Source: Prevotella sp. CAG:485 (GTDB taxonomy: Bacteria; Bacteroidota; Bacteroidia; Bacteroidales; Muribaculaceae). From it: 9,074 nt of DNA. The translations under genes and the position numbers were made by a program. Positions 7,747-9,074 of this stretch are shown here, piece after piece; position 1 is the first letter of the stretch; the number at the start of each line of letters is the position of its first letter. The stretch is taken from positions 1 through 9,074 of the forward strand of contig FR897857.1 in the NCBI GenBank assembly GCA_000437495.1, in the 5' to 3' direction. The notes below the pieces were generated by a model that searched no databases, had not been told where the DNA came from, and was given only the letters and a program-made list of their open reading frames with translations.

Positions 7747-7942
7747 CGTAAGCAGCACTGATTATTGTTATTCTGTCGCCGTCTTTCAGCTCATGCTTCT
7801 CCCATTGGTTGCGCGTAACGAGATGGTTATTCACCGCCACGGCGGTACCGCCTGAGCTTATATTCTTCATCGACAAAAGGTCTGCCACTGTGAGCAGATT
7901 TTCGTTGATGATTTCCGGTTTTTCGTTTATACAAAGTATCAT
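7739..7942 (-). CDS. thiS: sulfur carrier protein ThiS
   Basis: ThiS is a small ubiquitin-like protein whose C-terminal glycine is adenylated by ThiF, converted to a thiocarboxylate, and used by ThiG as the sulfur donor for the thiazole. The 67-residue product has the family length. It has the GTAVAVNNHLVTRNQWEKHELKDGDRI core and ends exactly in the required Gly-Gly (ISAAYGG). It starts with ATG at 7942, 15 bases after the thiD stop, and its 3' end overlaps the tenI-like gene. No thiF is found in this window. Identification is firm. Confidence 0.95.
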   Translation of the reverse strand: MILCINEKPEIINENLLTVADLLSMKNISSGGTAVAVNNHLVTRNQWEKHELKDGDRITIISAAYGG

Positions 7943-7957
7943 AATTCTAAGTCTTTA

Positions 7958-8785
7958 TCACAAATTTACAAAATGGTCCACAGGTCCTGAGCCGGCATCG
8001 TAGCAATACCTTTTTCCGCTCAGAATTGCCTTCTGAAGGTATTTATGCGCTTTTTCCTCAGCCTCTTCAAGTCCACATCCAAGGGCCATGTAACAGGCTA
8101 TTGCGGTCGACAGACTGCATCCCGTTCCACGCAAGTTACAAGTATGTATCTCTTCCGAGGTTAAAGTCAGGACATCGTTTCTGCCGGCTGAGAAAAGCTT
8201 GTCGACGCATTTATTAGCTGCTATGCCGTGTCCTCCTTTCACAAGCACTCCTTTTGCGCCATATAATCGTCGAAGTTGCTTTACGGCATTGTCTATCTCT
8301 TCCGGCTTTTCAAGGCTTTTCCTACCAAGCATCTCCAATTCCGGCAGGTTGGGTGTCAACAGGGTTATGTTTGAAAGATATCCAAGCAATGTATCAATCC
8401 ACTTCTGCCTGTCATCTTCAATCAGCTTGCCGGCGGTAGCGGCCATCACCGGGTCGAAGATTATATTGCTCACCCCAAGCTCTGAAAGTGTTTCAAAAAC
8501 GCTCCTCATAACGCTTACATCGGGCAGCAAACCTATTTTCACAGCCTGAGGCTTTTGTTGCTCTACGGCACATTGAATCTGTTGGCGCACGAGTTCACCC
8601 GGCATCGGCAGAACCTCTTTCACGCCCAACGAATTCTGAGCGGTAACTGCCGTTACGGCGCATACAGCAAACACTCTTAAGGAGGCGCATACCCGTAAAT
8701 CAGCCTGCATACCGGCACACCCTCCGCTGTCTGTTGCGGAGATAATAAGTACCGTGGGCGGTGTTATGCGGTTGGTAGCTTCCAT
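7958..8785 (-). CDS. thiD: hydroxymethylpyrimidine (phosphate) kinase ThiD
   Basis: ThiD phosphorylates HMP and HMP-P to HMP-PP, the pyrimidine partner used by ThiE. The 275-residue ribokinase-like protein has the expected landmarks in order: ATDSGGCAGMQADL (17-30), TAVTAQNSLGV (45-55), DPVM (111-114), TPNLPE (144-149), VKGGHG (182-187), GTGCS (220-224, with the likely catalytic Cys223) and a C-terminal GPVDHF. Two positions usually glycine in the N-terminal motif are Ala and Cys here, and the usual THGTGC reads LRGTGC, so it is somewhat diverged. The first ATG, at 8785, is chosen. An in-frame TTG at 8797 is possible but weaker, and the predicted regulatory hairpin ends just before the ATG. 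It is the first gene of the operon, behind a TPP riboswitch. Function is firm as to family; activity on free HMP is not shown. Confidence 0.92.
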   Translation of the reverse strand: MEATNRITPPTVLIISATDSGGCAGMQADLRVCASLRVFAVCAVTAVTAQNSLGVKEVLPMPGELVRQQIQCAVEQQKPQAVKIGLLPDVSVMRSVFETLSELGVSNIIFDPVMAATAGKLIEDDRQKWIDTLLGYLSNITLLTPNLPELEMLGRKSLEKPEEIDNAVKQLRRLYGAKGVLVKGGHGIAANKCVDKLFSAGRNDVLTLTSEEIHTCNLRGTGCSLSTAIACYMALGCGLEEAEEKAHKYLQKAILSGKRYCYDAGSGPVDHFVNL

Positions 8786-8786
8786 G

Positions 8787-8865
8787 GCCTTTCCCAAAAG
8801 TTTTCTGAAGGGTAAATATTACGCAGGGAAAGGCTATGTGGTAGAATTGTCATGGCTCCCTGCGT
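8787..8865 (-). promoter_or_regulatory. candidate riboswitch expression platform (translational)
   Basis: Two mutually exclusive stems can form on the minus strand. In stem A, ACGCAGGGA (8865-8857, the conserved 3' part of the TPP aptamer) pairs perfectly with TCCCTGCGT (8829-8821). In stem B, GCCTTTCCC (8834-8826) pairs perfectly with GGGAAAGGC (8795-8787), which ends one base before the thiD ATG and contains the purine-rich ribosome-binding region. The stems share TCCC, so only one can form. Neither is followed by a U-tract, so translational rather than transcriptional control is inferred: bound TPP holds the aptamer, blocks stem A and lets stem B hide the start. Confidence 0.6.
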
Positions 8866-8932
8866 CGGTATTGTCCGCTTCAGGTGGTAAGGGTCTCTTC
8901 TCAGCCAAACATTTCTGTTCAGCACCCCTGCC
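8854..8932 (-). promoter_or_regulatory. TPP riboswitch aptamer (THI element)
   Basis: The minus strand carries the conserved TPP-aptamer sequence blocks in the right order and spacing: GGGGTGC (8928-8922), GGCTGAGA (8906-8899), ACCCTTACCACCTGA (8894-8880), then an ACAATACCG segment (near 8873-8865) and ACGCAGGGA (8865-8857). A short P1 can form between GGC (8932-8930) and GCC (8856-8854), and CGG pairs with CCG around ACAATA as in helix P4. It lies in the leader of a complete thiamine operon, where TPP is expected to repress. Edges are approximate by a few bases. Confidence 0.93.
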
Positions 8933-8967
8933 TGTTACTGTGTTATCAACTGTGTTTTTATTCGTTG

Positions 8968-8999
8968 CAAAGTTACAAAAAATCTTTATACCCTGCAAA
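8968..8999 (-). promoter_or_regulatory. promoter of the thi operon (Bacteroidetes type)
   Basis: On the minus strand, TTTG (8999-8996) is followed after exactly 20 bases by TAACTTTG (8975-8968), matching the Bacteroidetes primary sigma consensus of a -33 TTTG and a -7 TAnnTTTG. Transcription would begin near 8960, about 25-30 bases before the riboswitch. It starts 8 bases after the stop of the putative upstream gene, so the operon has its own promoter. Confidence 0.8.
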
Positions 9000-9007
9000 T
9001 GTGTTTT

Positions 9008-9074
9008 TCATCTTTTAGCTTTCGCCTGCCGGTTTTTCAAACCGTAATTAAGACCCCATTCCACAAAAAATGTT
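9008..9074 (-). CDS. possible C-terminal end of an upstream gene (partial)
   Basis: On the minus strand, one frame entering from the right edge stays open for 21 codons and ends in TGA at 9008-9010. It would encode a C-terminus of the type FFVEWGLNYGLKN followed by a basic tail (RQAKAKR). The alternating aromatic and small residues recall the last strand of an outer-membrane beta-barrel, but this is weak. A stretch this short can be open by chance. The N-terminus and function are outside the window. The stop sits just upstream of the thi promoter. Confidence 0.4.
   Translation of the reverse strand, partial: TFFVEWGLNYGLKNRQAKAKR

Noticed and set aside
8786..8797. TTG at 8797 as the thiD start
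   Set aside because: It adds only four residues not typical of the family. The ATG at 8785 gives a normal N-terminus and directly follows the predicted sequestor arm.
8821..8865. Strong hairpin after the riboswitch as an intrinsic terminator
   Set aside because: The sequence after the stem on the minus strand is AATATTTACC, without a U-run. It fits an antisequestor role better.
9030..9044. CGGTTT/AAACCG hairpin as a terminator of the upstream gene
   Set aside because: It has no T-run on either strand and lies before the probable stop codon of the partial upstream gene.
8754..9047. Plus-strand frame of 97 codons over the thi leader
   Set aside because: It covers the riboswitch and promoter read on the other strand and has no family feature or good start context.

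Overview
The window looks like Bacteroidales DNA, possibly Muribaculaceae (order fairly sure, family a guess). Three things suggest this. There is a promoter of the Bacteroidetes type (TTTG, 20 nt, TAACTTTG). There is a BspA-like surface protein ending in a YSLDG-type C-terminal module. The thiamine genes have the order and family variants usual in that order, including a short second ThiE/TenI-like protein.

Layout. Positions 1-2499 are AT-rich accessory DNA. They carry a gene of unknown function on the minus strand that runs off the left edge (1-721), then a divergent plus-strand gene for an exported BspA/LRR_5-like protein (883-2499). Positions 2500-2861 are a convergent intergenic region with an AT-rich palindrome and a likely terminator for the operon on the right. 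Positions 2862-8785 are a seven-gene thiamine operon on the minus strand, transcribed thiD, thiS, tenI/thiE-like, thiE, thiG, thiC, thiH. Positions 8786-8999 hold its leader: promoter, TPP riboswitch and a candidate translational expression platform. Positions 9008-9074 look like the last codons of an upstream minus-strand gene.

How the genes work together. ThiC makes HMP-P and ThiD phosphorylates it to HMP-PP. ThiH makes dehydroglycine from tyrosine. ThiS carries sulfur as a C-terminal thiocarboxylate. ThiG combines DXP, dehydroglycine and ThiS sulfur into the thiazole, and ThiE joins the two halves into thiamine phosphate. The TenI-like protein probably supports thiazole chemistry or is a diverged ThiE. 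The TPP riboswitch would shut the operon down when TPP is plentiful. No thiF (ThiS adenylyltransferase), thiL, dxs or sulfurtransferase gene lies in the window, so those steps must be supplied from elsewhere.

Most of the window is ordinary biosynthesis. The points most worth a second look are a mutually exclusive hairpin pair between the riboswitch and thiD, a sharp base-composition break inside the BspA-like gene, the absence of thiF, the diverged second ThiE, and an unrecognised gene cut by the left edge. I saw no tRNA, rRNA, CRISPR array, insertion sequence or phage gene.
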